A DNA stretch of 64,000 bases, taken from assembly GCF_018917935.1 (NCBI RefSeq), contig NZ_JAHLPN010000012.1:35083-99082 (forward strand), written 5' to 3'. Every line of letters begins with the position of its first letter. Position 1 is the first letter of the stretch. Both the position numbers and the translations under genes were made by a program. Source of the stretch: Kineothrix sp. MSJ-39 (lineage in GTDB: Bacteria; Bacillota; Clostridia; Lachnospirales; Lachnospiraceae). Shown piece by piece: positions 8,481-17,672 of the stretch. A model generated the notes under the pieces. That model saw only the letters and a program-made list of their open reading frames with translations, did no database searches and had not been told where the DNA came from.

Positions 8481-9159
8481 TGTTACGCAGCCTCCTTTCT
8501 AACTGTCTGACTAAGGATGAAAGGATCATGACCAGAATCAGATAAATCAGTGCTACTGCCAAAAGAGGCATAAACGCATTATAAGTACGGCTTCTGATGA
8601 TATCACCGCCACGTGTCAGATCCATCAGACCGATGTATCCGCAGATGGAAGTTTCCTTTAACAATACGATAAATTCGTTCGCAAGAGCCGGTAATACATT
8701 TTTAAATGCCTGTGGCATAATGATGTACCACATGGTGCTAGCATAGGAAAAACCAAGGCTTCTGCCGGCTTCCAGCTGGCCGCGGTCAATCGACATGATA
8801 CCGGAACGCACGATCTCCGCAACATAGGCACCGGAGTTGATACCGAATGCCAGAAACGCTACTACAACTTTATTTAAGTTGGAAGAAGCGAAGATCACGT
8901 AATACATGATCAGCAGCTGTACCATGGTTGGTGTGCCACGGATGACTGTCAGATAGACATTACAGATCGCATTTAAGAATTTCATTTTTCCGGTCTGGTC
9001 ATATGTGGAACGGATTATGGCAATCAGAAAGCCGAGGACGATTCCGATGATCGCGGCAAATGCCGTGATCAACAGAGTAGTACCAAGACCTTGCAGCAGG
9101 TACATATAACGGGAATCATCTATAAAGTTTTGTTGAAAGCTTGCAATAAAATCACTCAA
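8470..9159 (-). CDS. Polar amino-acid ABC transporter permease (HisM/GlnP type)
   Basis: The 229-residue inner-membrane protein has about five hydrophobic segments and the permease loop [25 protein letters not shown] that contacts the ATPase, plus [14 protein letters not shown] near residue 75, a hallmark of the family. It lies 10 bp after the binding-protein gene and overlaps the ATPase gene. One permease gene implies a homodimer. Confidence 0.95.
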   Translation of the reverse strand: MSDFIASFQQNFIDDSRYMYLLQGLGTTLLITAFAAIIGIVLGFLIAIIRSTYDQTGKMKFLNAICNVYLTVIRGTPTMVQLLIMYYVIFASSNLNKVVVAFLAFGINSGAYVAEIVRSGIMSIDRGQLEAGRSLGFSYASTMWYIIMPQAFKNVLPALANEFIVLLKETSICGYIGLMDLTRGGDIIRSRTYNAFMPLLAVALIYLILVMILSSLVRQLERRLRNSER

Positions 9160-9169
9160 TTATGTTCAC

Positions 9170-9982
9170 CTATTTTCTTACGATAATAACCTGTGTAGCA
9201 GTTGTATATGGATCAGAGAAGTCGATATTCTTTAAACGATCTTCTGTAACAGTCATACCTGCAACACCCATATCAGCTTTACCGGACTGTACTGCATTGA
9301 TGATAGAATCAAATTCCATATCTTCAATCTTCAGTTCATAGCCAAGCTTATCGCAAAGTGCCTGTGCCATGTCAGCATCGATACCAACGATTTCGTTTCC
9401 TTCATAGTATTCGTATGGCTCGAAAGCAGCATTTGTTGCCATTGTCAGAGTACCGTTGGAACGGTCTACATTTTCAGGAGATTCATAAGGACATGTGCCC
9501 TTTGTATCATCGCCGATGTAGTTTGCTGTGATCTGGTCAAGTGTACCGTCTGCCTTTAATTCAGCAAGTGCACCGTTGATCTTTTCTGTTAAGTCTTTGT
9601 TATCTTTGGAAATACAGATGGCATATTCCTCTACTGCGAATTCTTCGTCTAAGATCTTCAGATCGTCATTTTTTGCAACGAATGCCTTAGCAGGCTGTTC
9701 ATCAATGATAACGCAGTCAATCTTGCCCTGCTTTAATGCCTGAACAGCATCGTTTCCTTTGTTGTAACGCTCAATCTTGGAAGCTGGTGTGTTGGCATCT
9801 GCAGGCTCTTCGTAATCAGATGCATAAATATCACCTGTTGTACCGAGCTGTACACCGATTGTCTTGCCCGGAAGATCATCTACAGAATTTACTGTATTTT
9901 CCGGAACTTTGCTGCCGCAGCCTGCAAGCAGTGTCATGCTGACTACTAATGAAAGTGCTACAAATTTCTTTAAATTTTTCAT
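9170..9982 (-). CDS. Amino-acid ABC transporter binding lipoprotein with circularly permuted domains
   Basis: The protein has a lipoprotein signal (LLAGC, lipidated Cys 22) and 270 residues. Family members normally begin with the segment like LTMATNAAFEPYEYY, continue to MTVTEDRLKNIDFSDPY and a hinge strand VIIVRK, then SVDDLPGKTIGVQLGTTGD and end at LKADGTLDQI. Here the order is reversed: SVDDLPGKTIGVQ starts at residue 33, LKADGTLDQITANYIGDD is near 150, a short linker with PYESPENVD follows, and LTMATNAAF starts at 179, with VIIVRK as the C-terminus. The frame is continuous, so this is a permutation, not a break. It is the first gene of the operon, with GGAGGAG before the start. Confidence 0.95.
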   Translation of the reverse strand: MKNLKKFVALSLVVSMTLLAGCGSKVPENTVNSVDDLPGKTIGVQLGTTGDIYASDYEEPADANTPASKIERYNKGNDAVQALKQGKIDCVIIDEQPAKAFVAKNDDLKILDEEFAVEEYAICISKDNKDLTEKINGALAELKADGTLDQITANYIGDDTKGTCPYESPENVDRSNGTLTMATNAAFEPYEYYEGNEIVGIDADMAQALCDKLGYELKIEDMEFDSIINAVQSGKADMGVAGMTVTEDRLKNIDFSDPYTTATQVIIVRK

Positions 9983-10066
9983 TTTTTCTCCTCCTGCATT
10001 TCTGCAAATTGCATATTATTCGCGGTAAGCCATATTTATAGGATACTTACCATCAAATTTCAACTT

Positions 10067-10095
10067 AGTATAGCAGAATGTGAAAATGAATACAA
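10067..10095 (-). promoter_or_regulatory. Promoter of the ABC transporter operon
   Basis: On the minus strand TTGTAT (10095-10090) and TATACT (10072-10067) are 17 bp apart, about 85 bp before the binding-protein start. Confidence 0.6.
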
Positions 10096-10234
10096 TATAC
10101 AGTTTGAAAAAAGACTGTTGTCGTAGGACGAATATATTTGACGATTTGTGTGGAAATCTGACAGAAAATAGAGTACAATTTTAAATATCAGGTGCATAAA
10201 ATGCACGATAAGTGATAATGGAGGCAGCTAGGCT

Positions 10235-10810
10235 ATGAAATTGTTAGAAGAGAGAATTAAAAGGGATGGAATTGTAAAACCGGGTAATGTGTTAAAGGTA
10301 GATAATTTTCTGAATCATCAGATGGATATTGCACTGTTTAATGAGATGGGCAAGGAGTTTAAAAGACTGTTCGCAGACTGCAAGGTCAATAAGATCCTGA
10401 CGATCGAAGCATCCGGTATCGGGATTGCGTGTATTGTGGCGCAGTATTTCGATGTGCCGGTTGTTTTTGCCAAAAAGGCACAGAGTATCAACATTGACGG
10501 AGATGTATATTCCACAAAGATCCAGTCATTTACCCATCAGAGAGTATACGACGTGATCGTATCAAAGAAATACCTGAACCCGGAAGATCATATATTGATC
10601 ATAGATGATTTCCTTGCAAACGGATGTGCCCTGGAGGGACTGATCGACCTTGTACAGAGTGCAGGTGCGACGGTAGAGGGCATCGGCATTGCCATTGAGA
10701 AGGGCTTCCAGCAGGGAGGAAAGCTGATCAGGGACAGAGGAATCCGTCTGGAATCCCTTGCGATCGTGGACAGTATGGAAGGCGGAGAACTGGTATTCCG
10801 CGAGCAGTAA
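10235..10810 (+). CDS. xpt: Xanthine phosphoribosyltransferase
   Basis: The enzyme salvages xanthine to XMP using PRPP. Its 191 residues match the family length. The N-terminus [20 protein letters not shown] and the PRPP-binding segment [17 protein letters not shown] near residue 125 are characteristic. A good site (GGAGG) precedes the ATG. I looked for a purine riboswitch upstream and did not recognise one. It is a single gene or the first of a short run with the zinc-ribbon gene 58 bp downstream. Confidence 0.93.
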   Translation: MKLLEERIKRDGIVKPGNVLKVDNFLNHQMDIALFNEMGKEFKRLFADCKVNKILTIEASGIGIACIVAQYFDVPVVFAKKAQSINIDGDVYSTKIQSFTHQRVYDVIVSKKYLNPEDHILIIDDFLANGCALEGLIDLVQSAGATVEGIGIAIEKGFQQGGKLIRDRGIRLESLAIVDSMEGGELVFREQ

Positions 10811-10868
10811 GATGACATATTGATTGTATTTATGAAAAGTGAAACACAAAATGTAAAAGGAGAAGGGT

Positions 10869-11852
10869 ATGATTTATAAATGTAGAAATTGCGGCGCAAA
10901 TGCAATTTATTCCCCGGAAAAGGGTACAATGTACTGCCCCTATTGTGACAGTCAGGACAGTGAAGAACTTGCGCCGGGCGGTGGCATGGCTGTCTGCATG
11001 AACTGTGGCGGTGAGCTGAACCCGGGAGATTATATGTCTGCAGTCAAATGTGAGCATTGCGGAACATATGTAATCTTTGAAGAACGGACAGAAGGAACAT
11101 ACAAACCGCATGTGATTCTGCCGTTTAAGCTCGGGAAAAAGGAAGTGCAGGAGAAGATCCGGGCACGTTATGCAAAGGCAGCATTTATCCCGGCAGATTT
11201 TCTGTCCGATGCCAAGCTGTCAGAGATAGAAGGTATGTATATTCCGTTTTTTCTGTATGATTTTGACTGCAGATATACAATCAAAGCGACGGGAAGCAAG
11301 ATCAGGAGATGGAGAAGCGGAAGCTATGAATATACGGAGACTTCTCTGTATCAGGTAGAGCGTGATGCAACGATCGATTTTGAAAAACTGCCGGTAGATG
11401 CGTCTATTGCAATGCCGGATGATGCAATGGATCTGATCGAGCCATATGACTATAAGGCACTGGAAGAGTTCCAGACGAAATATATGTCAGGATTCTTTGC
11501 TGAAAAATACAATATGGATGCCACGGAGCTCAGCCCACGTGCAAAGGATAAGGCGAAGGCAGATGCCAAGGCGATCATGAATAAGACGATCACCGGATAT
11601 AGTACGATCACAAACCGGACGGACAATGTGACAATGGATGAGAAAAAGGCTGATTACGCGCTGCTTCCGGTCTGGTGTTATTCCTATCAGTATAAAGGGA
11701 AGGATTATCTGTTCAAAATGAATGGGCAGACAGGTAAGATCGTTGGAAAACCGCCTGTTTCCTGGGAAAGAGTATTTGGCTATGGTGCAACGATATTTGG
11801 CTGTACATCTGCAATCCTGACAATGATCATGCTGCTGGCGGAGGTATTATAA
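10869..11852 (+). CDS. Zinc-ribbon membrane-anchored protein
   Basis: The 327-residue protein starts with two zinc ribbons: CRNC...CPYC (residues 4-26) and CMNC...CEHC (about 43-64), as in bacterial proteins annotated as TFIIB-type zinc-ribbon proteins. The middle is a mixed domain with YIPFFLYDFDCRY and LLPVWCYSYQYKGKDYLFKMNGQTGK. One hydrophobic segment at the C-terminus (about 303-325) probably anchors it. The next gene starts one base after its stop, so the pair is one unit. The role is unknown. Confidence 0.75.
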   Translation: MIYKCRNCGANAIYSPEKGTMYCPYCDSQDSEELAPGGGMAVCMNCGGELNPGDYMSAVKCEHCGTYVIFEERTEGTYKPHVILPFKLGKKEVQEKIRARYAKAAFIPADFLSDAKLSEIEGMYIPFFLYDFDCRYTIKATGSKIRRWRSGSYEYTETSLYQVERDATIDFEKLPVDASIAMPDDAMDLIEPYDYKALEEFQTKYMSGFFAEKYNMDATELSPRAKDKAKADAKAIMNKTITGYSTITNRTDNVTMDEKKADYALLPVWCYSYQYKGKDYLFKMNGQTGKIVGKPPVSWERVFGYGATIFGCTSAILTMIMLLAEVL

Positions 11853-11853
11853 T

Positions 11854-12720
11854 ATGAAAGAATATTTTAAAAGATTTAAGTATTTATATATCACGTTGGT
11901 AGTTTTACTGGTGGTAACGGTTGCTGCAACTGCCGTATATATGACAAAGCAGAAGGCTGCTGCGGCAAATAAGGGCAAGCGGATGAATACCGAATGCCTG
12001 ACAGAGGAAAGAGTATTTGACTACGCAGATGTATTGACGGATGCGCAGGAGGAGGATCTTCGTGCTTTGATCGCAGAGAAGGAAAAAGAGGTTGCCATTG
12101 ATATAGTTCTTGTGACATTGAATGAAGACGTAGGCAGCAGTGATGATGCCCTGATGGAATATGCGGATCAGTTTTATGAGGATAACAAATTCGGTTATGA
12201 TAAGCCGATCGGTGACGGTGTTATTTATGTAGATAATTATTATGACAGATATGTATGGTTTGGTACGACCGGAATTGCGGAAAACGCTTATACGACATCT
12301 GCTATCAATAACCTTCTGACCGATGTGGGAAATCAGACAGATGCTGATCCATATGAGGCCTATATGATGTATGTCAATCGTGTTGCCATTTATATGGCAC
12401 AGAAGGAATCGGAAGGCACAATGGGTATTTTCGTAGATCCACTCAGTATCTTAATCGTAGCGATGCTCATAACCGGAGTTTATGTGATTGTAAATCTGAA
12501 AAAGCAGGAAGGCAAAAGAACGACAACTGCATCCACCTATGTGGAACGGACGCCTGTCATGAACAATCAGATCGATCAGTTTATAACGAAATCAGTCACA
12601 AAGCGAAAGATTGAGACATCAAGCAGCAGTGGCGGCGGTGGTCATTCCGGTGGTGGCGGCGGTGGTCATCATGTGTCAAGCGGCGGTCATTCCCATGGCG
12701 GTGGCGGCAGACACCGCTAG
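11854..12720 (+). CDS. TPM-domain protein (YgcG family)
   Basis: The 288-residue protein has an N-terminal membrane segment (about 9-28), an extracellular TPM domain starting VFDYADVLTDAQEEDLRALI and including IGDGVIYVDNYYDRYVWFGT, and a second membrane segment near 200-215. It ends with a Gly/His/Ser-rich tail of about 35 residues, typical of the family. TPM proteins are membrane proteins of uncertain role. It is paired with the zinc-ribbon gene, one base apart. A terminator follows, inside the convergent gpr gene. Confidence 0.85.
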   Translation: MKEYFKRFKYLYITLVVLLVVTVAATAVYMTKQKAAAANKGKRMNTECLTEERVFDYADVLTDAQEEDLRALIAEKEKEVAIDIVLVTLNEDVGSSDDALMEYADQFYEDNKFGYDKPIGDGVIYVDNYYDRYVWFGTTGIAENAYTTSAINNLLTDVGNQTDADPYEAYMMYVNRVAIYMAQKESEGTMGIFVDPLSILIVAMLITGVYVIVNLKKQEGKRTTTASTYVERTPVMNNQIDQFITKSVTKRKIETSSSSGGGGHSGGGGGGHHVSSGGHSHGGGGRHR

Positions 12721-12745
12721 GCAGCCAAATGCGTTGTAAATTATT

Positions 12746-13657
12746 TTATAGCGAAAGAGCTATATTAAGCGCCTCAGAAATCGTAAAGCTGAGGCGCTTT
12801 ATTGTTTCATCGATATCTTTGCTGGTCACATACATATTGTAAAGATCGTGGAATGTTTTCTGAACGGCAGGATTATCCTGTTCTAACAGGAGCATATCGG
12901 ATTCAATGCTTTCCAGTGCACTGACCACAATGGTGGCTGCATCCACGACTGTGGGCACACCAATGGCAATGACGGGGATTCCAATGGTTTCCTCGGTCAG
13001 GCCATTCCGGTGATTCCCGACGCCGGAGCCTGGCTGAATACCGGTATCGGTTAGCTGGATCGTGGAATTCAGCCTTTTGGTGGAGCGGGCAGCCAGTGCA
13101 TCGATCACGATCATGACATCAGGGCTTGTCTGTTTTACGACGCCCTTTATGATCTCAGCAGTTTCCATGCCGTTCTTTGCCATGACGCCGGGCGCGAGTG
13201 CACTGATCTCATGCATTTTTTCCTTATTATATGCAGCTTTGCCATATTCCCGGATGATATGCCTGGTGATACAGAGATGGTCGACAACTGCAGGCCCCAG
13301 CGCATCGGCGGTTACATCACGGTTACCAAGGCCGATCACGAGGACAGACTGTTCTTTTTGCAGACTGGGAATCAGCTTTTTAAGCTGTCTGGCAAGCTCT
13401 GTGGAAATTTCGCGGTGACTGCCTTCATCATTTTGTGCCATACGGGGGGCTTCTATGGTGATGTAAGTCCCCATAGGCTTTCCGATCGCTTTTGCGCCGT
13501 TTTTTGTCGTCACATTTACCTCTGTGATATGCGTATGGCTTTTTTTGCGGTCGTACTCTGACACCGTTACCCCGTGGAGTGACTTGCAGCTATCTGTATT
13601 CCGGATACTTTCATGCGCCTCCAGCGCGAGGTCGGTTCTGATTTCTGAAGAGATCAT
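12746..13657 (-). CDS. gpr: Germination protease
   Basis: GPR degrades the small acid-soluble DNA-binding proteins when spores germinate; it is made as a zymogen in the forespore. The start MISSEIRTDLALEAHES matches the family N-terminus, and VLVIGLGNRDVTADALGP and VIDALAARSTKRLNSTIQLTD are hallmark segments. I chose the ATG at 13657, giving 303 residues, because AAGGAG lies just upstream on the minus strand; the longer frame starting at 13810 adds 51 residues without similarity to the family. The gene converges on the TPM gene, whose terminator is within its 3' end. Confidence 0.93.
   Translation of the reverse strand: MISSEIRTDLALEAHESIRNTDSCKSLHGVTVSEYDRKKSHTHITEVNVTTKNGAKAIGKPMGTYITIEAPRMAQNDEGSHREISTELARQLKKLIPSLQKEQSVLVIGLGNRDVTADALGPAVVDHLCITRHIIREYGKAAYNKEKMHEISALAPGVMAKNGMETAEIIKGVVKQTSPDVMIVIDALAARSTKRLNSTIQLTDTGIQPGSGVGNHRNGLTEETIGIPVIAIGVPTVVDAATIVVSALESIESDMLLLEQDNPAVQKTFHDLYNMYVTSKDIDETIKRLSFTISEALNIALSL
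12767..12806 (+). terminator. Terminator of the zinc-ribbon/TPM unit, embedded in gpr
   Basis: AAGCGCCTCAG (12767-12777) and CTGAGGCGCTT (12789-12799) form a perfect 11-bp stem followed by TTTATTGTTT on the plus strand. The bases also encode the last residues of GPR. Confidence 0.75.
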
Positions 13658-13681
13658 AAGGGCTCCTTTTTTGATGCCTAC

Positions 13682-13712
13682 GAATTGCTCCGTGCGTAGC
13701 ACGTAGCAATTC
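13682..13712. repeat. Inverted repeat in the gpr leader
   Basis: GAATTGCT, one mismatch, CGTGC, loop GTA, GCACG, one mismatch, AGCAATTC. It lies 25 bp before the gpr start on the minus strand and could fold in the leader or be a small palindromic repeat. Confidence 0.7.
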
Positions 13713-13849
13713 TCCCCAATATTCGCATTTCGGTTTAGACCTTTTGTCCCTGGCATCATTATATTGTAGTTAGTATTGCACAAAATAGGGAGAATCATAC
13801 TATTCATCAAACAGGAATCAATCTTCTGCGAAAAAATTCATGGAAACAC

Positions 13850-13878
13850 TTGACAAATATGGGCGCATACTTTACTAT
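13850..13878 (+). promoter_or_regulatory. Promoter of rpsT
   Basis: TTGACA (13850-13855) and TACTAT (13873-13878) are 17 bp apart. TATAAT also occurs at 13876 but with a 20-bp spacer. A near-palindrome GTAATGTGACACGTTAC lies in the leader near 13918-13934. Confidence 0.6.
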
Positions 13879-13969
13879 AATATGCGTGTGTTTACATTAG
13901 ACTGTCCGTGTCCGGCGTAATGTGACACGTTACAAACAATAATTGAACATTACATGGGAGGTGTAGATC

Positions 13970-14233
13970 TTGGCTAACATCAAATCTGCAAAGAAAAGAG
14001 TATTAGTTACAGCAACTAAAACAGAAAGAAACAAAGCAATTAAGTCCGGTGTTAAGACTGCAGTAAAGAAAGTTTACGCAGCAATCGATGCAAACGACAA
14101 GGAAGCAGCTAAGGCAGCATTAAATGATGCTACAGTAACAATTGATAAAGCTACTTCTAAGGGTGTTTATCATAAAAACACAGCATCCAGAAAAGTTTCC
14201 CGTTTAGCTAAAGCGGTTAACAAGATGGCTTAA
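13970..14233 (+). CDS. rpsT: 30S ribosomal protein S20
   Basis: The 87-residue basic protein begins MANIKSAKKRVLVTATKTER and ends RKVSRLAKAVNKMA, the usual S20 pattern. The start codon is TTG at 13970, with GGGAGGTG upstream; TTG starts in rpsT are known and fit translational control. It has its own promoter and terminator and is divergent from gpr. Confidence 0.97.
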   Translation: MANIKSAKKRVLVTATKTERNKAIKSGVKTAVKKVYAAIDANDKEAAKAALNDATVTIDKATSKGVYHKNTASRKVSRLAKAVNKMA

Positions 14234-14256
14234 TCGAACATAAATCAAAATGTAGA

Positions 14257-14291
14257 GGCATTCGGATCCCGTCAGTCCGAATGCCTTTTTT
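14257..14291 (+). terminator. Terminator after rpsT
   Basis: GGCATTCGGA and TCCGAATGCC form a 10-bp stem around TCCCGTCAG, followed by TTTTTT. Confidence 0.92.
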
Positions 14292-14348
14292 GCATAACAC
14301 CCGGGCCGGCTTCATAGGATGTAAAAAGAAGTCTTGGGATGGTGACGG

Positions 14349-15716
14349 ATGAATCGTAAAATGCGCATGATCGGAAAAAGAACAGGGAGGCTTCTGGTAG
14401 TTATGACCGGATGTCTCTTTTTTTTATATATTGGTGCCTGTGGACTGCCTGTTTCCATACAACTGCATTGTCTGATGCTGCCCTACAGTATGCAAAGAGA
14501 AGATGCGGAGAAGGGTATTTATCAGGGAATAACAGGCTGCATGCCCTTATATGCCTATGCAAAGGAGCAGGTGGAAGTGGATGGACAGGATCTTGCCACG
14601 ACTTACATTTTACTGGAAGGCAGGGATGAGTCACACGAGGTATTGCAAGCAGAGCGTAATTCAGAAGAAACAATAGATGAAAACAGAAGTGAAAGTAATA
14701 GTGATGGGCAGATGGATCATGAAAATGACCAGTTAGTATCAAATGACGGAGATACAGAAAAGGCACAAGGCATACAGGTAGGGAAGAATGATAATACCAA
14801 TGTGGAGGAAGTAGTAGAAAGTATGGAAAATACGCAGAGTGAACAGGATGAAAGCTCTGACATAGAAGAAGATCGAGAAAACGCAGATATAGATGCTATG
14901 GCAAGTGAAAACCAAAAGGCGGTTATGGATCAGCTCATGGCAGCACACGTCGGAAAGCAGCCACCTGATCTGACGCCCTATCAGGATTTTGATACACTGC
15001 TGCAGACCTTTTATGTATTGGATTCTACGACCTATATTGATAATACAGAGCTAAATATAGATAAATTATTGAATCAGGATTTAACTATTGCGAAAGGAAG
15101 CGAGAAACCACAGATTCTGATTTACCATACCCATGCGCAGGAAGGATATGCAGATTCGGTGGAAGGAGATCTGTCGACAACTGTGGTAGGAGCAGGAGAT
15201 CAGCTTGCTTCTCTTTTGGAAGAGAGAGGGTTCTGTGTACTGCATGACAGAGGCATTTATGATACGGACAGGGATTATGCTTATTCTGTAGCTGCACCTG
15301 CGCTACAGCAGATCCTGACAGAACATCCTTCGATTGAAGTGATCATTGACCTGCACAGAGACGGGGTGGGGGAGGATACACATCTTGTGACGGAATATCA
15401 GGGCCAAAAAACAGCGCAATTCATGTTTTTCAATGGACTGAGCCGTACCAGAAAAGCCGGGGAAATTCCGTATTTGGTAAATGAAAATCGAGATGCGAAC
15501 CTTGCATTTTCGTTTCAGATGCAGCTGAAGTGTCAGCAATATTATCCGGGGCTTGCCCGGCGAATTTATCTGAAGGGATATCGGTATAATATGCAGTATC
15601 GGGCAAGAAGTCTTCTTGTGGAGCTTGGGGCACAGACGAACACGCTTGAGGAAGTGCACAATGCGGTTCCTTTGCTTGCTGACGTGATTGCAAGTGTGCT
15701 GGAGGGAGAAAAATAA
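14349..15716 (+). CDS. spoIIP: Stage II sporulation protein P
   Basis: SpoIIP is a peptidoglycan amidase/endopeptidase of the engulfment machinery (with SpoIID and SpoIIM). The 455-residue protein has one N-terminal membrane segment (about 13-30), a long Glu/Asp/Asn/Ser-rich linker (about 90-200) and the catalytic domain with ILIYHTHAQEGY near residue 257 and VIIDLHRDGVG near 335. It sits between rpsT and lepA; gpr, divergent just upstream, is its common neighbour. GATGG before the ATG is a modest ribosome site. Confidence 0.92.
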   Translation: MNRKMRMIGKRTGRLLVVMTGCLFFLYIGACGLPVSIQLHCLMLPYSMQREDAEKGIYQGITGCMPLYAYAKEQVEVDGQDLATTYILLEGRDESHEVLQAERNSEETIDENRSESNSDGQMDHENDQLVSNDGDTEKAQGIQVGKNDNTNVEEVVESMENTQSEQDESSDIEEDRENADIDAMASENQKAVMDQLMAAHVGKQPPDLTPYQDFDTLLQTFYVLDSTTYIDNTELNIDKLLNQDLTIAKGSEKPQILIYHTHAQEGYADSVEGDLSTTVVGAGDQLASLLEERGFCVLHDRGIYDTDRDYAYSVAAPALQQILTEHPSIEVIIDLHRDGVGEDTHLVTEYQGQKTAQFMFFNGLSRTRKAGEIPYLVNENRDANLAFSFQMQLKCQQYYPGLARRIYLKGYRYNMQYRARSLLVELGAQTNTLEEVHNAVPLLADVIASVLEGEK

Positions 15717-15744
15717 TACTGATCGATCGATGATGGAAATCTTC

Positions 15745-15774
15745 TTGAAGATAATACCTGTTTTATGTTATACT
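15745..15774 (+). promoter_or_regulatory. Promoter of lepA
   Basis: TTGAAG (15745-15750) and TATACT (15769-15774) are 18 bp apart, with TG one base before the -10 (extended -10). Confidence 0.6.
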
Positions 15775-15841
15775 TGCAGGCGTAATGTGTATAAATGATA
15801 CCAATATGTGGTTTACATAAAGCAATATACGGAGGAAGTAC

Positions 15842-17659
15842 ATGACACATATAGATCAGAGTAAAATCAGAAATTTTTGTATTGTTGCCCACATTGATCA
15901 CGGCAAATCGACACTGGCAGACCGTATCATTGAGCGTACGGGGCTTTTGACAGAACGTGAAATGCAGGCTCAGGTGCTGGATAATATGGAACTGGAGCGT
16001 GAAAGAGGTATTACGATCAAGGCACAGACAGTCCGTATTATTTATAAAGCAAAGGATGGCGAAGAATATATTTTCAATCTGATTGACACACCCGGTCATG
16101 TGGATTTTAACTATGAGGTAAGCCGTGCGCTTGCAGCCTGTGACGGCGCGATCCTTGTTGTGGATGCTGCACAGGGAATCGAGGCACAGACACTTGCCAA
16201 TGTCTATCTGGCACTGGATCATGATCTGGATGTCTTTCCGGTCATCAATAAGATCGATTTGCCAAGTGCGGATCCGGAGCGCGTGAAGGAAGAGATCGAG
16301 GATGTGATCGGGATCGAAGCCATGGATGCCCCTCTTATTTCGGCCAAAAACGGAATTGGGATCGATGATGTGCTGGAACAGATCGTCAAAAAGATCCCTG
16401 CACCGACAGGAGATCCGGACAAGCCTCTGCAGGCACTTATTTTTGATTCTTTGTATGACTCTTATAAAGGCGTTATCATTTTCTGCCGGATCCGGGAAGG
16501 AAAGGTAAGAAAAGGAACACCGATCAAGATGATGGCGACGGGCGCACAGGCAGATGTTGTGGAAGTCGGCTATTTCGGACCGGGTCAGTTTATTCCGTGC
16601 GAAGAGCTTTCCGCAGGCATGGTAGGTTATATCACAGCTTCTATTAAAAATGTCAGGGATACACGCGTGGGTGATACAGTCACAGATGCATCCAATCCGT
16701 GCAGTGAGCCGCTTCCGGGCTATAAGAAAGTAAATTCCATGGTATACTGCGGACTGTATCCGGCAGATGGTGCCAAATATCCGGAGCTTCGTGATGCGCT
16801 GGAAAAGCTGCAGCTGAATGATGCTTCCCTGAATTATGAGCCGGAAACATCAATCGCACTTGGATTTGGATTCCGATGCGGTTTTCTGGGACTGCTGCAT
16901 CTGGAGATCATTCAGGAAAGACTGGAGAGAGAGTACAATCTGGATCTGGTTACGACAGCACCGGGCGTTGTTTATAAGGTGTTTAAAACAAACGGTGAAA
17001 TGATAGAACTGACAAATCCGAGCAATCTGCCGGATCCTTCGGAGATTGAGCATATGGAGGAACCGATCGTCAGTGCAGAGATCATGGTTACGACAGAATT
17101 TATCGGACCGATCATGGAACTTTGTCAGGAAAGACGAGGCGTTTACCTTGGCATGGAATATATTGAAGAGACAAGAGCGCTTTTAAAATATGAACTTCCG
17201 CTCAATGAGATCATTTATGATTTCTTTGATGCTTTGAAATCCCGTTCCAGAGGTTATGCATCCTTTGATTATGAGCTCAAAGGCTATGAGCCGTCAGAGC
17301 TTGTGAAGCTGGATATTCTGATCAATAAAGAAGAAGTGGATGCACTTTCCTTTATCGTGCATAAGGACGGTGCTTATGAGCGCGGCAGAAAAATGTGTGA
17401 AAAACTGAAAGATGAGATTCCGCGTCACCTGTTTGAAATTCCAATCCAGGCGGCTGTAGGCGGCAAAGTAATCGCCAGAGAAACGGTCAAGGCGATGCGC
17501 AAGGATGTGCTTGCGAAATGTTACGGTGGTGATATTTCCCGAAAGAGAAAGCTTCTGGAGAAGCAGAAGGAAGGTAAGAAACGTATGCGTCAGGTCGGTA
17601 ACGTGGAAATCCCGCAGAAGGCATTTATGAGCGTTCTGAAACTGGACGACAAAAAATAG
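15842..17659 (+). CDS. lepA: Elongation factor 4 (LepA)
   Basis: LepA is a ribosome-associated GTPase. The 605-residue protein shows G1 [13 protein letters not shown]3 DTPGHVDF and G4 NKIDLP, then the EF-G-like domains and the LepA-specific C-terminus ending [17 protein letters not shown]. Length and motifs are typical. GGAGGAAG precedes the ATG. hemW follows by 13 bp, the usual order in Firmicutes. Confidence 0.98.
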   Translation: MTHIDQSKIRNFCIVAHIDHGKSTLADRIIERTGLLTEREMQAQVLDNMELERERGITIKAQTVRIIYKAKDGEEYIFNLIDTPGHVDFNYEVSRALAACDGAILVVDAAQGIEAQTLANVYLALDHDLDVFPVINKIDLPSADPERVKEEIEDVIGIEAMDAPLISAKNGIGIDDVLEQIVKKIPAPTGDPDKPLQALIFDSLYDSYKGVIIFCRIREGKVRKGTPIKMMATGAQADVVEVGYFGPGQFIPCEELSAGMVGYITASIKNVRDTRVGDTVTDASNPCSEPLPGYKKVNSMVYCGLYPADGAKYPELRDALEKLQLNDASLNYEPETSIALGFGFRCGFLGLLHLEIIQERLEREYNLDLVTTAPGVVYKVFKTNGEMIELTNPSNLPDPSEIEHMEEPIVSAEIMVTTEFIGPIMELCQERRGVYLGMEYIEETRALLKYELPLNEIIYDFFDALKSRSRGYASFDYELKGYEPSELVKLDILINKEEVDALSFIVHKDGAYERGRKMCEKLKDEIPRHLFEIPIQAAVGGKVIARETVKAMRKDVLAKCYGGDISRKRKLLEKQKEGKKRMRQVGNVEIPQKAFMSVLKLDDKK

Positions 17660-17672
17660 AAACGAGAACAGC

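Noticed and set aside
10096..10234. Purine riboswitch before xpt
   Set aside because: The conserved core and pairing regions of the purine aptamer were not found.
13658..13810. N-terminal extension of gpr
   Set aside because: The extra 51 residues do not look like GPR, and AAGGAG before the ATG at 13657 gives a standard start.
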